A stretch of DNA of 64,000 nt from a virus. A model generated the notes under the pieces. The model had not been told where the DNA came from. It did no database searches and was given only the letters and a program-made list of their open reading frames with translations. A program made the position numbers and the translations under genes. Below, piece after piece: positions 7,217 to 13,957 of this stretch; positions within the stretch are counted from its first letter, which is position 1; every line of letters begins with the position of its first letter. The DNA lies in IMG/VR virus record IMGVR_UViG_3300009082_000017, positions 62,001 through 126,000 of that record; one strand, given 5' to 3'.

Positions 7217-7363
7217 GGTGAAGTAAACCCAAACATCTATTATAAATAGATCAGGGTCTAGAGATTGCGATTTACAATCAGTTTGAATAAATTCAAACAA
7301 AGGAGTGAAATTGCTCCAATAAATTATATCATTCATGGGAAAAATAAAAAGAAAGGAGGTCAA
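7217..7363 (+). other. leader region upstream of tnpB
   Basis: This 147-nt stretch has several small palindromes. They are ATCTAT-TAT-AATAGAT-like at about 7235-7251, GTTTGAAT/ATTCAAAC at about 7281-7298, and GGAG/CTCC at about 7303-7318. It also has a hairpin repeat at 7319-7336. It is probably the left end of the IS-derived tnpB unit or its 5' leader. Confidence 0.4.
7319..7336. repeat. hairpin repeat upstream of tnpB
   Basis: CCA-ATAAAT / tatatc / ATTCAT-GGG; degenerate copy, 6-nt loop, 27 nt before the TnpB start. Confidence 0.5.
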
Positions 7364-8575
7364 TTGATTGTTAATCGCATTGAAAAACATTGCATTAAAA
7401 GGAACACTCCATTATGGAAAGTTATAGATCAAAAATGTTGGGAAGCCAAAAGTTTATATAATTGTGCTAATTATATTATCACACAAGAATTTAAATCTAC
7501 TGGAAAGTGGATTAGATATTATAGTCTTGACAATATGATGCAAAGTACTTTACAATACAAACGATTAGGTTCTCAGGCTGCGCAGAACACATTGGTTTTA
7601 CTTGATAGAGACTGGCGTTCATTTTTTAAAGGAATCAAACAATGGTCTAAAAAGAAAGGAGAAGGATTTTTTGGTAAACCAGAAATGCCTTTCTATAAAA
7701 AGAAAAATGGTAGAAGTGTTTTAATGATAAAAAATATTCAATGTAGAATAGAAGGGAATAAACTTATTTTTTCTTGGCTACCATTAAGAAAATTTAGTGG
7801 TATTCCCACAAAAGCAACAGGAAAATTAATGCAAGTGCGTTTTGTTCCAAAAGGATCATGTTATTATATGGAGATAGTTTATCAAATAAACATTCCTGAC
7901 CAAAAGAAATTTAATAATCGCATTGCAGGAATAGATTTAGGCGTTAATAATTTTGCCACTATTGTAAACAATATCGGTCTTAGACCAATTTTTGTTAAGG
8001 GTAATATTATTAAATCTATGAATCAGTATTATAATAAAGAACGTGCTGAAATATCTAGATCAACTGGAATGGTCTGGAATAATAGAATGAGGAGATTAAC
8101 AGATAAACATTTGAAAAAATTAGATACTTACACCCATACAGTTAGCAAAAGAATTATAGAATATTGTTTAGAAAATAATATAGATACACTTATTGTTGGG
8201 CTTACTAAAGAATGGAAGGATGGAATTAATCTAGGACACGTTAATAATCAAAATTTTGTATGTATTCCTTATGATAAATTTATTCTTCAGTTACAATATA
8301 AATGTGAAAACATTGGAATAAGATTTATTATGAATGAAGAAAACTTTACATCTGGTACAAGTTTTCTTGATAATGAATTACCTATTGAGGAAAACTATAA
8401 TATTAAGCGTAGGATTAAAAGAGGTTTATTTAAATCTAACAATGGCGCAGTTATTAATTCCGATGTTAATGGTGCATATCAAATTGTTAAGAAAGTATAC
8501 CCAAACGCTTTTACAGAAATGTTTAGCAGAGGGATTAGAGGGTGTGATTTACACCCAATTAAGCTAGTAATCTAG
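7364..8575 (+). CDS. tnpB: TnpB-type RNA-guided nuclease (IS200/IS605 OrfB), copy 1
   Basis: About 403 aa. The TTG start at 7364 is chosen because AAAGGAGG ends 4 nt before it and because the second copy (35399) starts at the same point (LIVNR/MIVNR). Domains: a helical N-terminal region, then RuvC with motif I (GIDLGVNNFATI), the LIVGLTKEWKDGINLGHVNN block, EENFTSGTSFLDNE where classical TnpB has the zinc finger, and motif III (NSDVNGAYQI). The zinc-finger cysteines are missing and the usual RuvC-II Glu position is a Gly. This is typical of one OrfB branch, in which a nearby Glu may serve instead. No TnpA is adjacent. It probably acts as a guided nuclease (family knowledge), maybe in homing. 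Confidence 0.9.
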   Translation: MIVNRIEKHCIKRNTPLWKVIDQKCWEAKSLYNCANYIITQEFKSTGKWIRYYSLDNMMQSTLQYKRLGSQAAQNTLVLLDRDWRSFFKGIKQWSKKKGEGFFGKPEMPFYKKKNGRSVLMIKNIQCRIEGNKLIFSWLPLRKFSGIPTKATGKLMQVRFVPKGSCYYMEIVYQINIPDQKKFNNRIAGIDLGVNNFATIVNNIGLRPIFVKGNIIKSMNQYYNKERAEISRSTGMVWNNRMRRLTDKHLKKLDTYTHTVSKRIIEYCLENNIDTLIVGLTKEWKDGINLGHVNNQNFVCIPYDKFILQLQYKCENIGIRFIMNEENFTSGTSFLDNELPIEENYNIKRRIKRGLFKSNNGAVINSDVNGAYQIVKKVYPNAFTEMFSRGIRGCDLHPIKLVI

Positions 8576-8601
8576 ATAATAAAGAAGTGATTTTTTGCTT
8601 C
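8480..8601 (+). ncRNA. candidate omega-RNA of TnpB copy 1
   Basis: In TnpB systems the guide RNA scaffold is the 3' end of tnpB plus the right end. Here there is a GGGTGT/ACACCC stem at about 8539-8555, then CTAGTAATCTAGA and a GAAG/CTTC stem. The order and wording match the region after TnpB copy 2 (36500-36622). The guide would start near 8602. Confidence 0.35.
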
Positions 8602-8619
8602 GTAAATTCTTCGTTTTAT
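8602..8619. repeat. hairpin repeat (degenerate) after tnpB
   Basis: GTAAAT / tcttcg / TTTTAT; it sits where the TnpB guide would be read. Confidence 0.4.
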
Positions 8620-8644
8620 GAAAAATAATAAAAAGGAAATAATT

Positions 8645-8668
8645 ATGAAAGCTATATTAACCTTATGA
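8645..8668 (+). CDS. 7-codon leader peptide coupled to the HTH gene
   Basis: AAAAGGAAATAATT precedes ATG at 8645, which reads MKAILTL then TGA. The stop overlaps the ATG of the next gene (ATGA at 8665-8668). The HTH gene has no ribosome-binding site of its own, so its translation probably depends on this leader. Leader-peptide coupling is known for replication-initiator genes (established); its role here is inference. Confidence 0.5.
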   Translation: MKAILTL

Positions 8669-9072
8669 ATGACCTTACAAGATATGTAAACATAAACGAT
8701 ACCTATATCCATTGCGCCAAATACCTATCCCCACAAACAACCCTGGTATGGTTATGTTTGAATACCTATTGGTTCAATAAGAAGGATAAGGGTGAACGCA
8801 TCAATGATTATGTCAAACCGTCTATAAACAGCATTGTAGCCGGTACTGGGCTATCTAAAAACACTATCAGGAAGTGTATCAAAGAATTAAATATATTAGG
8901 GTTTATCTCTAAAATTGAAAAAATATATGATAAAGAGACTGGAATGAATAGATCAAATCTTTATTATATGGACGAAAACCCTGAAAACCTTATTGAAAAC
9001 ATGGTAAAATTGAAGGAATTTAGAAGTGTAAAACGGTCAAAAGATACAATAAGTGAGGATGGATTTGACTAA
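8665..9072 (+). CDS. winged-helix protein, possible replication initiator/replisome organiser (135 aa)
   Basis: Contains an HTH_36-like winged helix: SINSIVAGTGLSKNTIRKC (about residues 53-71) followed by IKELNILGFISKIEKI, the usual recognition helix and wing. The preceding segment (LSPQTTLVWLCLNTYW) matches the first helices of that family. Such domains occur in phage replication organisers, DnaD-like proteins and plasmid Rep proteins. It is coupled to a leader peptide and followed by inverted and direct repeats, a context that fits a DNA-binding initiator or autorepressor. The C-terminus is charged and unrecognised. Confidence 0.7.
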   Translation: MNDLTRYVNINDTYIHCAKYLSPQTTLVWLCLNTYWFNKKDKGERINDYVKPSINSIVAGTGLSKNTIRKCIKELNILGFISKIEKIYDKETGMNRSNLYYMDENPENLIENMVKLKEFRSVKRSKDTISEDGFD

Positions 9073-9082
9073 AAAATCTTGT

Positions 9083-9126
9083 CTAAACTCACTATTTGAC
9101 CCACCTAGTTCAAATAGTGAGTTTAG
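9083..9126. repeat. 17-bp perfect inverted repeat
   Basis: The arm 9083-9099 (CTAAACTCACTATTTGA) is perfectly complementary to 9110-9126 with a 10-nt spacer. It begins 10 nt after the winged-helix gene. It could be an operator, an origin element or a hairpin. Confidence 0.85.
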
Positions 9127-9130
9127 GTAG

Positions 9131-9168
9131 TTCAAATAGTGAAGGAGGGGTGGTTCACGGTTTGAACC
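9131..9168. repeat. third half-site plus small palindrome
   Basis: TTCAAATAGTGA at 9131-9142 repeats the right arm of the preceding inverted repeat. GGTTCA/TGAACC at 9152-9157/9163-9168 forms another dyad. Together they look like an iteron or operator array. Confidence 0.65.
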
Positions 9169-9169
9169 C

Positions 9170-9234
9170 GAATAATTACTAAGTATTAATAACTACTAAG
9201 TAGTTAAATAAATACTAATAAATAATCAATCAAA
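9170..9234. other. AT-rich segment with TACTAAGTA repeats
   Basis: Very AT-rich, with TACTAAGTA twice (about 9177-9185 and 9194-9202, the second inside ACTACTAAGTAGT). An AT-rich tract next to repeats is a common origin layout; not proven here. Confidence 0.45.
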
Positions 9235-9269
9235 ATCAAAAAGGCAAAAACCAAGAGCGCCTTTTTGAT
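9235..9269. terminator. bidirectional intrinsic terminator-like hairpin
   Basis: ATCAAAAAGGC (9235-9245) pairs perfectly with GCCTTTTTGAT (9259-9269), 13-nt loop, with A- and T-tracts on both sides. Confidence 0.7.
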
Positions 9270-9307
9270 TTATGAACACAAATTTTTAATGCTTTTAATT
9301 TAAAGGA

Positions 9308-9320
9308 GTAAACAGTTTAC
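9308..9320. promoter_or_regulatory. palindrome GTAAAC-A-GTTTAC
   Basis: Perfect 6-bp dyad. The half site with flank (AACAGTTTAC) also occurs at about 53-62, upstream of the first gene, so it may be a shared operator. Confidence 0.4.
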
Positions 9321-9324
9321 AACC

Positions 9325-9342
9325 ATGAAACTATTGTTTCAT
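9325..9342. repeat. intergenic hairpin repeat
   Basis: ACC-ATGAAA / ctattg / TTTCAT-TGA; stands alone about 100 nt before the next gene. Confidence 0.8.
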
Positions 9343-9379
9343 TGAAAATAATTTTAGATTAATTTAAGGTAATGTTCTA

Positions 9380-9408
9380 TTGTAATTAAAAAATTAGGAC
9401 TGTATACT
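9380..9408 (+). promoter_or_regulatory. SigA-type promoter
   Basis: TTGTAA 9380-9385, TATACT 9403-9408, 17-nt spacer. Confidence 0.6.
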
Positions 9409-9440
9409 ATTAGTATAAATAAATAAGAAAGGAATAAAAA

Positions 9441-10022
9441 ATGATAACTCATGAAAAATATGGTCAATGTACACAGTCCTTTAATCCTTGGCGTGACGCT
9501 ATTGAAAGAAAAGATTTTCTAAATAGATCATGCGGAGAATCAAAAATTACAGACAATGAAGATGGGTCTTATACGGTTGTAAGTGATAGTTACTGGAGTA
9601 CCTTTACTTATTTGCCTAATAACTGGGAGGAACCTTTACAATTTATTGATCCTCAGATTTTTCCATGTATTCAAAAATGTTCAATCCAAATAACAAAATG
9701 GCCTTGGGATGAAGTTGAAGATTACTTCCCACCAAAATTTTATAACAGAAATTTTTACACCGTTTCTATAAAATTATATGATGGTTATGATGAAAAAGGC
9801 AATCCTGAAAATTTGTCTGAATTTGACAATTATTTCTATCCAGAGTATATTTCTAATTTTGATATGTCTGTTTACAAAGAATTTGGATTTTGTACCGACA
9901 AAGACGATCATGATTTTGGAACTTTCAATAAACAATTTGCTATAAAATTAGCAAAGTATGTAAAAACAGAATTAGAAAAATCAGGATTTATTGTTTTTAA
10001 AACCGAACTTCATGAAGCTTAA
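9441..10022 (+). CDS. hypothetical protein (193 aa)
   Basis: First gene after the 9380 promoter; AGAAAGGAATAAAAA before ATG. Rich in aromatic and acidic residues (SDSYWSTFTYLPNNWEE, WPWDEVEDYFPP), likely beta-rich. No known motif or membrane segment. Confidence 0.75.
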   Translation: MITHEKYGQCTQSFNPWRDAIERKDFLNRSCGESKITDNEDGSYTVVSDSYWSTFTYLPNNWEEPLQFIDPQIFPCIQKCSIQITKWPWDEVEDYFPPKFYNRNFYTVSIKLYDGYDEKGNPENLSEFDNYFYPEYISNFDMSVYKEFGFCTDKDDHDFGTFNKQFAIKLAKYVKTELEKSGFIVFKTELHEA

Positions 10023-10029
10023 TTCACCC

Positions 10030-10047
10030 ATGAAAGTTCTATTTCAT
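10030..10047. repeat. intergenic hairpin repeat
   Basis: CCC-ATGAAA / gttcta / TTTCAT-GG; followed by AGAAAGGAT. Confidence 0.85.
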
Positions 10048-10069
10048 GGTGTTATAAGAAAGGATTAAA

Positions 10070-10324
10070 ATGAAAATCTTAAAAATTCAAGATATTACAC
10101 CCTTTCGTGGTAAAGAACCTAATGATATGGATTTATTAAATTGTTTGGTAGAATATAACGATGGAGTTACTGGAAATTCATATATGTATCGTGCTAAATA
10201 CGATAAACTTATTTTTCAAGCAGACCTAATTAAAAAATATAATATCACGGAATATGAATTAAATGTGTTTACAGATTTGATCAGAGATGAAATTGATACT
10301 GAACATTTTTATAATGAAACTTAA
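10070..10324 (+). CDS. hypothetical protein (84 aa)
   Basis: AGAAAGGATTAAA before ATG. Begins MKILKIQDITPFRGKEPN, with a mixed alpha/beta appearance. No motif recognised. Confidence 0.72.
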   Translation: MKILKIQDITPFRGKEPNDMDLLNCLVEYNDGVTGNSYMYRAKYDKLIFQADLIKKYNITEYELNVFTDLIRDEIDTEHFYNET

Positions 10325-10339
10325 AGAATAGGAGAAAAA

Positions 10340-10741
10340 ATGAAAGGTAAAATTACTATTTCAAAAACTTATGGCAATTATGACAATCCAAGGCCAGTTC
10401 GTATTACTATTACAGACACAGATGCCAATATTGATTTTGCTGAAATTAATTTAAGTCTGGAAGAAATTGCCGAAGCATTACTTGGATTGGCTCATGTGGA
10501 ATGTGAAATAACAACACATGATTTAAAAAACGTTGGAAAAACAAGGGAAATGGATACATTAATTGTAAAGTTCCCTGAAGAAATTAACTATCCTACCAAA
10601 CAAGATGCTCATGACTTTGCAATTCAACAAATGCCTGAAACTTGGGAATTACGAGACAGTTTTACTTCGCAAAAATCTTTCTTTGAAGAAAATGGTAAAA
10701 AATATGCAAGAGCCAATATTATAAGATGGGTAGAAAAATAG
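10340..10741 (+). CDS. hypothetical protein (133 aa)
   Basis: AATAGGAGAAAAA before ATG. The N-terminal half is strand-rich (VRITITDTDANIDFAEI), then INLSLEEIAEALLGL helix and a second alpha/beta half. Small phage proteins with a beta sheet followed by SLEEIAEAL-type helices are common, but I cannot name the family. Confidence 0.72.
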   Translation: MKGKITISKTYGNYDNPRPVRITITDTDANIDFAEINLSLEEIAEALLGLAHVECEITTHDLKNVGKTREMDTLIVKFPEEINYPTKQDAHDFAIQQMPETWELRDSFTSQKSFFEENGKKYARANIIRWVEK

Positions 10742-10746
10742 TACCC

Positions 10747-10764
10747 ATGAATTTACCGTTTCAT
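10747..10764. repeat. intergenic hairpin repeat (variant)
   Basis: CCC-ATGAAT / ttaccg / TTTCAT-TAG; one stem mismatch. Confidence 0.7.
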
Positions 10765-10783
10765 TAGAAAAGGAGAAAAAGAT

Positions 10784-10981
10784 ATGTATAATAAAAATGC
10801 AGAAACAAAAATAAGCGATCATGTTCCTATGTTAATGCTTGCATCTTTTTTAAGTCCACTCGTTCTTGGAATAGCAACAGGAATGATTATAAATGACTTT
10901 AGTGCAGGTGGAGGATTAGGAGTATTTATTATGATTGGTTTATGGGTTTTATGTTTTCTATCAATGGCATTTGATTTTTAA
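10784..10981 (+). CDS. two-TM membrane microprotein (65 aa)
   Basis: AAAAGGAGAAAAAGAT before ATG. Hydrophobic segments at about residues 13-36 and 44-62 are separated by a glycine-rich loop; the short N-terminus is charged. Holin-like topology but with no specific holin signature. Function unknown. Confidence 0.7.
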   Translation: MYNKNAETKISDHVPMLMLASFLSPLVLGIATGMIINDFSAGGGLGVFIMIGLWVLCFLSMAFDF

Positions 10982-10997
10982 TAAAGAGGTTGAAAAA

Positions 10998-11198
10998 ATG
11001 AGCAAATATGAATATTTAATAGGGGAAACTGTGTCTTGGAAGGAACATATTGATACAGGTGGAGGCACATATAATTATTGCGAAGGAAAAGTTTTAAACG
11101 TAATTGGTAAAAATGTATTTTTTGAATCAGATGTTAAGTGGATTCCTTATATGCACGAATTAAAAATTATTGAAAAGACGACACAAATAACCCCATGA
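10998..11198 (+). CDS. hypothetical protein (66 aa)
   Basis: ATG at 10998 follows AGAGGTTGAAAAA; a longer in-frame start inside the upstream gene is rejected. YLIGETVSWKEH followed by a strand-rich stretch. No motif recognised. Confidence 0.68.
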   Translation: MSKYEYLIGETVSWKEHIDTGGGTYNYCEGKVLNVIGKNVFFESDVKWIPYMHELKIIEKTTQITP

Positions 11199-11212
11199 AA
11201 TTGCTCTTTTAT
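11195..11212. repeat. hairpin repeat containing upstream stop codon
   Basis: CCCC-ATGAAA / ttgctc / TTTTAT-TGA; its TGA ends the preceding gene. Confidence 0.78.
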
Positions 11213-11250
11213 TGAAAACATTAGAATTCTTAAAATTTCTAAAAAAACTA

Positions 11251-11279
11251 TTGTAATTGTGTTTTTCTCGTGGTATACT
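11251..11279 (+). promoter_or_regulatory. SigA-type promoter
   Basis: TTGTAA 11251-11256, TATACT 11274-11279, 17-nt spacer. Confidence 0.6.
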
Positions 11280-11302
11280 ATTGCTAGAAAAGGAGATGAA
11301 AT

Positions 11303-11518
11303 ATGACAGATAAAATTAAAACATTAAAATTGTGGTCAAGTGAGTCATATAGTGTAGAATGGCATGAAAACACTATTGATATGGGTGATTATAACCCCGA
11401 AGAACAAGTAAATGTTTTATTGGGGCTAATATATAATCAATTACCAGGAGATGTTTTTGAGGCATTAGCAAAAAGATTGGGCATTACAGAGGAACGTTTA
11501 GCAGATGTTTGTCCATAA
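11303..11518 (+). CDS. hypothetical acidic protein (71 aa)
   Basis: AAAAGGAGATGAAAT before ATG, directly after the 11251 promoter. Strand-rich N-terminus then helical C-terminus (VFEALAKRLGITEERLADV). Not recognised. Confidence 0.72.
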   Translation: MTDKIKTLKLWSSESYSVEWHENTIDMGDYNPEEQVNVLLGLIYNQLPGDVFEALAKRLGITEERLADVCP

Positions 11519-11523
11519 TTCCC

Positions 11524-11542
11524 ATGAAATAAGGTTTTTCAT
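11524..11542. repeat. intergenic hairpin repeat (7-nt loop)
   Basis: CCC-ATGAAA / taaggtt / TTTCAT-TGGG; the only clear copy with a 7-nt loop. Confidence 0.7.
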
Positions 11543-11585
11543 TGGGTAGTAAATAAAATTTTAAATATACAAAGAAGGAGATAAA

Positions 11586-11864
11586 ATGGAAAAAAGTTAC
11601 GGTTCGGGTTATAATTGGGTTGTCACGGATAATGGGAAAGTCGCTCGTTTCGCAGTAGGCGATCATTATGCTGGTGGTTTGTGGGATTTACAAAAAGAAG
11701 GAACACAAGACTCTTTAGAGAATAAAAGTACTCGTGCGTATCTTTTTGAAGCAATTTATAGTATTTCGCCTAGAGAGTATTTTGAATTAAAAGAAGATGT
11801 TGGAAAAGATTTTATAGAACTATTAGAAAAACAAATATCAAATGATTTAAAAAATGAAAAATAA
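11586..11864 (+). CDS. hypothetical protein (92 aa)
   Basis: AGAAGGAGATAAA before ATG. GYNWVVTDNGKVARFAVGD, then a helical, acidic C-terminal half. Not recognised. Confidence 0.72.
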   Translation: MEKSYGSGYNWVVTDNGKVARFAVGDHYAGGLWDLQKEGTQDSLENKSTRAYLFEAIYSISPREYFELKEDVGKDFIELLEKQISNDLKNEK

Positions 11865-11869
11865 TCCCC

Positions 11870-11887
11870 ATGAAATGAGACATTCAT
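11870..11887. repeat. intergenic hairpin repeat
   Basis: CCCC-ATGAAA / tgagac / ATTCAT-GGG; one stem mismatch; an in-frame TGA in the loop argues against coding. Confidence 0.75.
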
Positions 11888-11910
11888 GGGAATAAAGAAA
11901 GGATAATGAA

Positions 11911-12084
11911 ATGGACAAAAAAGAATTGAAAGAATATTTACGCAATAACTTAGGCGTGACAGTTTTTATCAATGATGGCGATCTTCAAGTGGATATTACT
12001 TTAGAGGATGAAGTTATTGCCAGCGCAGGAACTTGTATGCCGTTTGAAAATGCTCGTTATGATGATTATGGTAATCGAATTTAA
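11911..12084 (+). CDS. hypothetical protein (57 aa)
   Basis: GAAAGGATAATGAA before ATG at 11911; open to TAA at 12082. Helical N-terminus (DKKELKEYLRNNLG), then strands. Not recognised. Confidence 0.65.
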   Translation: MDKKELKEYLRNNLGVTVFINDGDLQVDITLEDEVIASAGTCMPFENARYDDYGNRI

Positions 12085-12088
12085 CCCC

Positions 12089-12106
12089 ATAAAACAACGC
12101 TTTCAT
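12089..12106. repeat. intergenic hairpin repeat (degenerate)
   Basis: CCCC-ATAAAA / caacgc / TTTCAT-GTGG; 4 nt after a stop. Confidence 0.65.
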
Positions 12107-12120
12107 GTGGAAAGGATAAA

Positions 12121-12372
12121 ATGAAAATAAAAGGAAAGCAAATAGTTGAAGTAGAAATTACTGAAAGAGAATTGGCTTATGCTCTTATGGACATAGTGCG
12201 TAAAAAATTGAAACTTGATAATAGTTTTGATGATGCCGGTTGTGATTGGGTTACCGATAAAGACAAAACATATATTGGAAATAATAAATGGTTAATATCA
12301 AATAATCCTGAAATAGCAAGCATGATCAACACAGTAAATTTATTGATCTATAATCAAACTTTGGGAATATAA
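12121..12372 (+). CDS. hypothetical protein (83 aa)
   Basis: GGAAAGGATAAA before ATG. A lysine-rich strand then helix (ITERELAYALMDIVRKKLKL), a WVTDKDKTYIG centre and a helical end. Not recognised. Confidence 0.7.
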   Translation: MKIKGKQIVEVEITERELAYALMDIVRKKLKLDNSFDDAGCDWVTDKDKTYIGNNKWLISNNPEIASMINTVNLLIYNQTLGI

Positions 12373-12400
12373 TATCCAACCTTAAAAAATCTCAAAACGC

Positions 12401-12429
12401 TTGACTTTCGTATTTTATCGTGCTATACT
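12401..12429 (+). promoter_or_regulatory. SigA-type promoter
   Basis: TTGACT 12401-12406, TATACT 12424-12429, 17-nt spacer. Confidence 0.75.
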
Positions 12430-12471
12430 ATATACAAGGAATTAAATAAAGCACGTAAAAAGGAGATAATA

Positions 12472-12846
12472 ATGAAAGAAACTGGTGAATATGTAACTTT
12501 CAGTCTTGACAATGATAAGGATTTAGTTATTTCTTTAAATAAAAATATCACTAAAAAATCAAGAAAAGAATTTTTAGATGATACAAAAGATTATCATAGT
12601 GACCAAAGATTTATGGAACTTATTGAAGACTTTTTGTGTAACGGTTGGGATTGGGTTAATGCGGAAGATATTGGAGCTTTAACAGAAGCGCCTTTGTTGA
12701 CCAACGATATTGAAATTGACGATCAAGGTAATGTAATAAAAGTTGGTATAATTTATAAATATGAAATGTATCAGGTTTATGATCCTGTGGAAGAAATTTT
12801 TAGTGAAGGAAAGATTATTTTAACAAAACATGAACCAGAGAATTAA
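12472..12846 (+). CDS. hypothetical acidic protein (124 aa)
   Basis: First gene after the 12401 promoter; AAAAGGAGATAATA before ATG. Acidic, with FLCNGWDWVNAEDIGAL (about residues 53-69) and a strand-rich C-terminus. Not recognised. Confidence 0.75.
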   Translation: MKETGEYVTFSLDNDKDLVISLNKNITKKSRKEFLDDTKDYHSDQRFMELIEDFLCNGWDWVNAEDIGALTEAPLLTNDIEIDDQGNVIKVGIIYKYEMYQVYDPVEEIFSEGKIILTKHEPEN

Positions 12847-12852
12847 TTCCTA

Positions 12853-12870
12853 ATAAAACGTTCATTTCAT
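12853..12870. repeat. intergenic hairpin repeat (degenerate)
   Basis: ATAAAA / cgttca / TTTCAT; 6 nt after a stop. Confidence 0.55.
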
Positions 12871-12891
12871 GTAGTAGAAAGGTAGGATAAA

Positions 12892-13074
12892 ATGGAACTA
12901 ATCAAATCTAGATTAAATTTTGCTATAACACTAGAAGAATTAAAAGTTCTAGTAAAATTATTGGGCAGTATGAGTAGATCAGATGCCACCAAATTAGGTC
13001 TGACTCATGAAGAAGATGACTTAATTCTAAATATTTTTAGAAAGATTGATGAAATACTTATAAAAACACGATGA
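12892..13074 (+). CDS. hypothetical helical protein (60 aa)
   Basis: GAAAGGTAGGATAAA before ATG. All-helical, leucine-rich (LEELKVLVKLLGSM). Its TGA stop lies in the 5' arm of the next hairpin. Not recognised. Confidence 0.68.
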   Translation: MELIKSRLNFAITLEELKVLVKLLGSMSRSDATKLGLTHEEDDLILNIFRKIDEILIKTR

Positions 13075-13088
13075 AATCACTATTTTAT
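13071..13088. repeat. hairpin repeat containing upstream stop codon
   Basis: ATGAAA / tcacta / TTTTAT-TAG; its TGA ends the preceding gene. Confidence 0.75.
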
Positions 13089-13107
13089 TAGAATAAAAGG
13101 AGAAAAT

Positions 13108-13299
13108 ATGTTAATTTTTATGGTTTCTGTAAATATTGTTGTTGGATTTGCAATTTTATTAGCATTTTATGGTATGATGAAGGCATGGATTGACACTGAC
13201 AATACGTTAGGATTGGTAATATTGAAAATCATTGGGTCAGTTTGTTGCCTTGCAATAATTCCTTGTTACATTAGTTTATGGTTGGCTACACCGCTATAA
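13108..13299 (+). CDS. two-TM membrane microprotein (63 aa)
   Basis: AAAAGGAGAAAAT before ATG. Hydrophobic segments at about residues 2-24 and 34-60 with a short acidic loop (DTDN). Not recognised. Confidence 0.7.
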   Translation: MLIFMVSVNIVVGFAILLAFYGMMKAWIDTDNTLGLVILKIIGSVCCLAIIPCYISLWLATPL

Positions 13300-13306
13300 A
13301 ATTTCC

Positions 13307-13324
13307 ATGAAATTCGCATTTCGT
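13307..13324. repeat. intergenic hairpin repeat
   Basis: CC-ATGAAA / ttcgca / TTTCGT; G-U in place of A-U; immediately precedes the tRNA. Confidence 0.7.
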
Positions 13325-13334
13325 TGAGAATTTT

Positions 13335-13410
13335 GCCCTTGTAGCTCAGTTGGATTAAGAGCAATTCTCTTCTAAAGAATAGGTCGCGTGTTCGAGCCAC
13401 GCCAAGGGCG
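13335..13410 (+). tRNA. tRNA-Arg (anticodon TCT)
   Basis: 76-nt cloverleaf. Acceptor GCCCTTG (13335-13341) pairs with CAAGGGC (13403-13409), discriminator G. The D arm contains GCTCAGTTGGATTAAGAGC. The anticodon arm is ATTCT-CTTCTAA-AGAAT, giving TCT. The T arm is GCGTG-TTCGAGC-CACGC. CCA is not encoded. It would read AGA codons, which are frequent in this AT-rich genome. Confidence 0.93.
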
Positions 13411-13443
13411 CTAGGTAAAATTATTGAAAGGAGATATAACACA

Positions 13444-13731
13444 ATGCCATTAACAGATGCCGAAGTAATCAAACTAATACCAAAAAAGGCTTTCCTAGAA
13501 TACGAAGAAGCAAAGAAATCAAAGAAGGTAAACTTCTACGACTACAACGCAATGAGGCAATACGCAAAACAAAATAACCTACTACGATTATATAAATTGG
13601 ATTGGAGCGACTACATGGATATGGTCGCAGGTTACAAAGTGCTGATGTACCATTACGGATTGGAATTATGGTTCGATAATAGGTGTGATGAGAAACCTAA
13701 AAAATCAAGAAAGGTGGTAGAAAATGTCTAA
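13444..13731 (+). CDS. hypothetical basic protein (95 aa)
   Basis: GAAAGGAGATATAACACA before ATG, 33 nt after the tRNA. Basic, tyrosine-rich and helical (KKAFLEYEEAKKSKKV). It overlaps the next gene by 8 nt. Not recognised. Confidence 0.75.
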   Translation: MPLTDAEVIKLIPKKAFLEYEEAKKSKKVNFYDYNAMRQYAKQNNLLRLYKLDWSDYMDMVAGYKVLMYHYGLELWFDNRCDEKPKKSRKVVENV

Positions 13732-13957
13732 ATCTCAAAAAGTTGTAATTGTAATAATTGTTGTTATGGCTGTTATTGGAGCGGGAGTTATTGGTTTGTC
13801 TTATGGTAGATCATTAAATCAACAAACCGTGACTCATGTAGAACAAGTTTTTGCAGACGTAAATGGTGATGGAACTCTTGACCTTATCTTAAAAGGTGAT
13901 GTTATTATTAACACTGGACAATCAAATTTAGCAACCAGCCAGTTGAGCAACAATTAA
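13724..13957 (+). CDS. membrane-anchored protein, zero-frame part of a probable -1 frameshift gene
   Basis: Basic start (MSKSQKVV), one transmembrane segment (about residues 7-27), then an exported Asp-rich loop DVNGDGTLDLIL (about 46-57) like an EF-hand/FG-GAP calcium loop. The zero frame ends at TAA 13955. At 13924-13930 the heptamer A-AAT-TTA sits in register for -1 slippage; reading then continues in the frame of the 13924-14325 entry. The fused product would be about 200 aa. The unframeshifted product alone would be a 77-aa anchor with no catalytic part. Confidence 0.72.
   Translation: MSKSQKVVIVIIVVMAVIGAGVIGLSYGRSLNQQTVTHVEQVFADVNGDGTLDLILKGDVIINTGQSNLATSQLSNN
13924..13930 (+). promoter_or_regulatory. 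candidate -1 ribosomal slippery site (A AAT TTA)
   Basis: Canonical X-XXY-YYZ heptamer, in register with the zero frame (TCA-AAT-TTA). An imperfect stem CCAGTT (13939-13944) / AACCGG (13961-13966) starts 8 nt downstream. Confidence 0.6.

Noticed and set aside
7235-7318. Left-end IS palindromes with tnpA remnants
   Set aside because: Small palindromes are present but no TnpA coding sequence or frame remnant is visible.
8334-8567. Overlapping + frame inside tnpB copy 1
   Set aside because: Shadow of the RuvC coding region, no SD.
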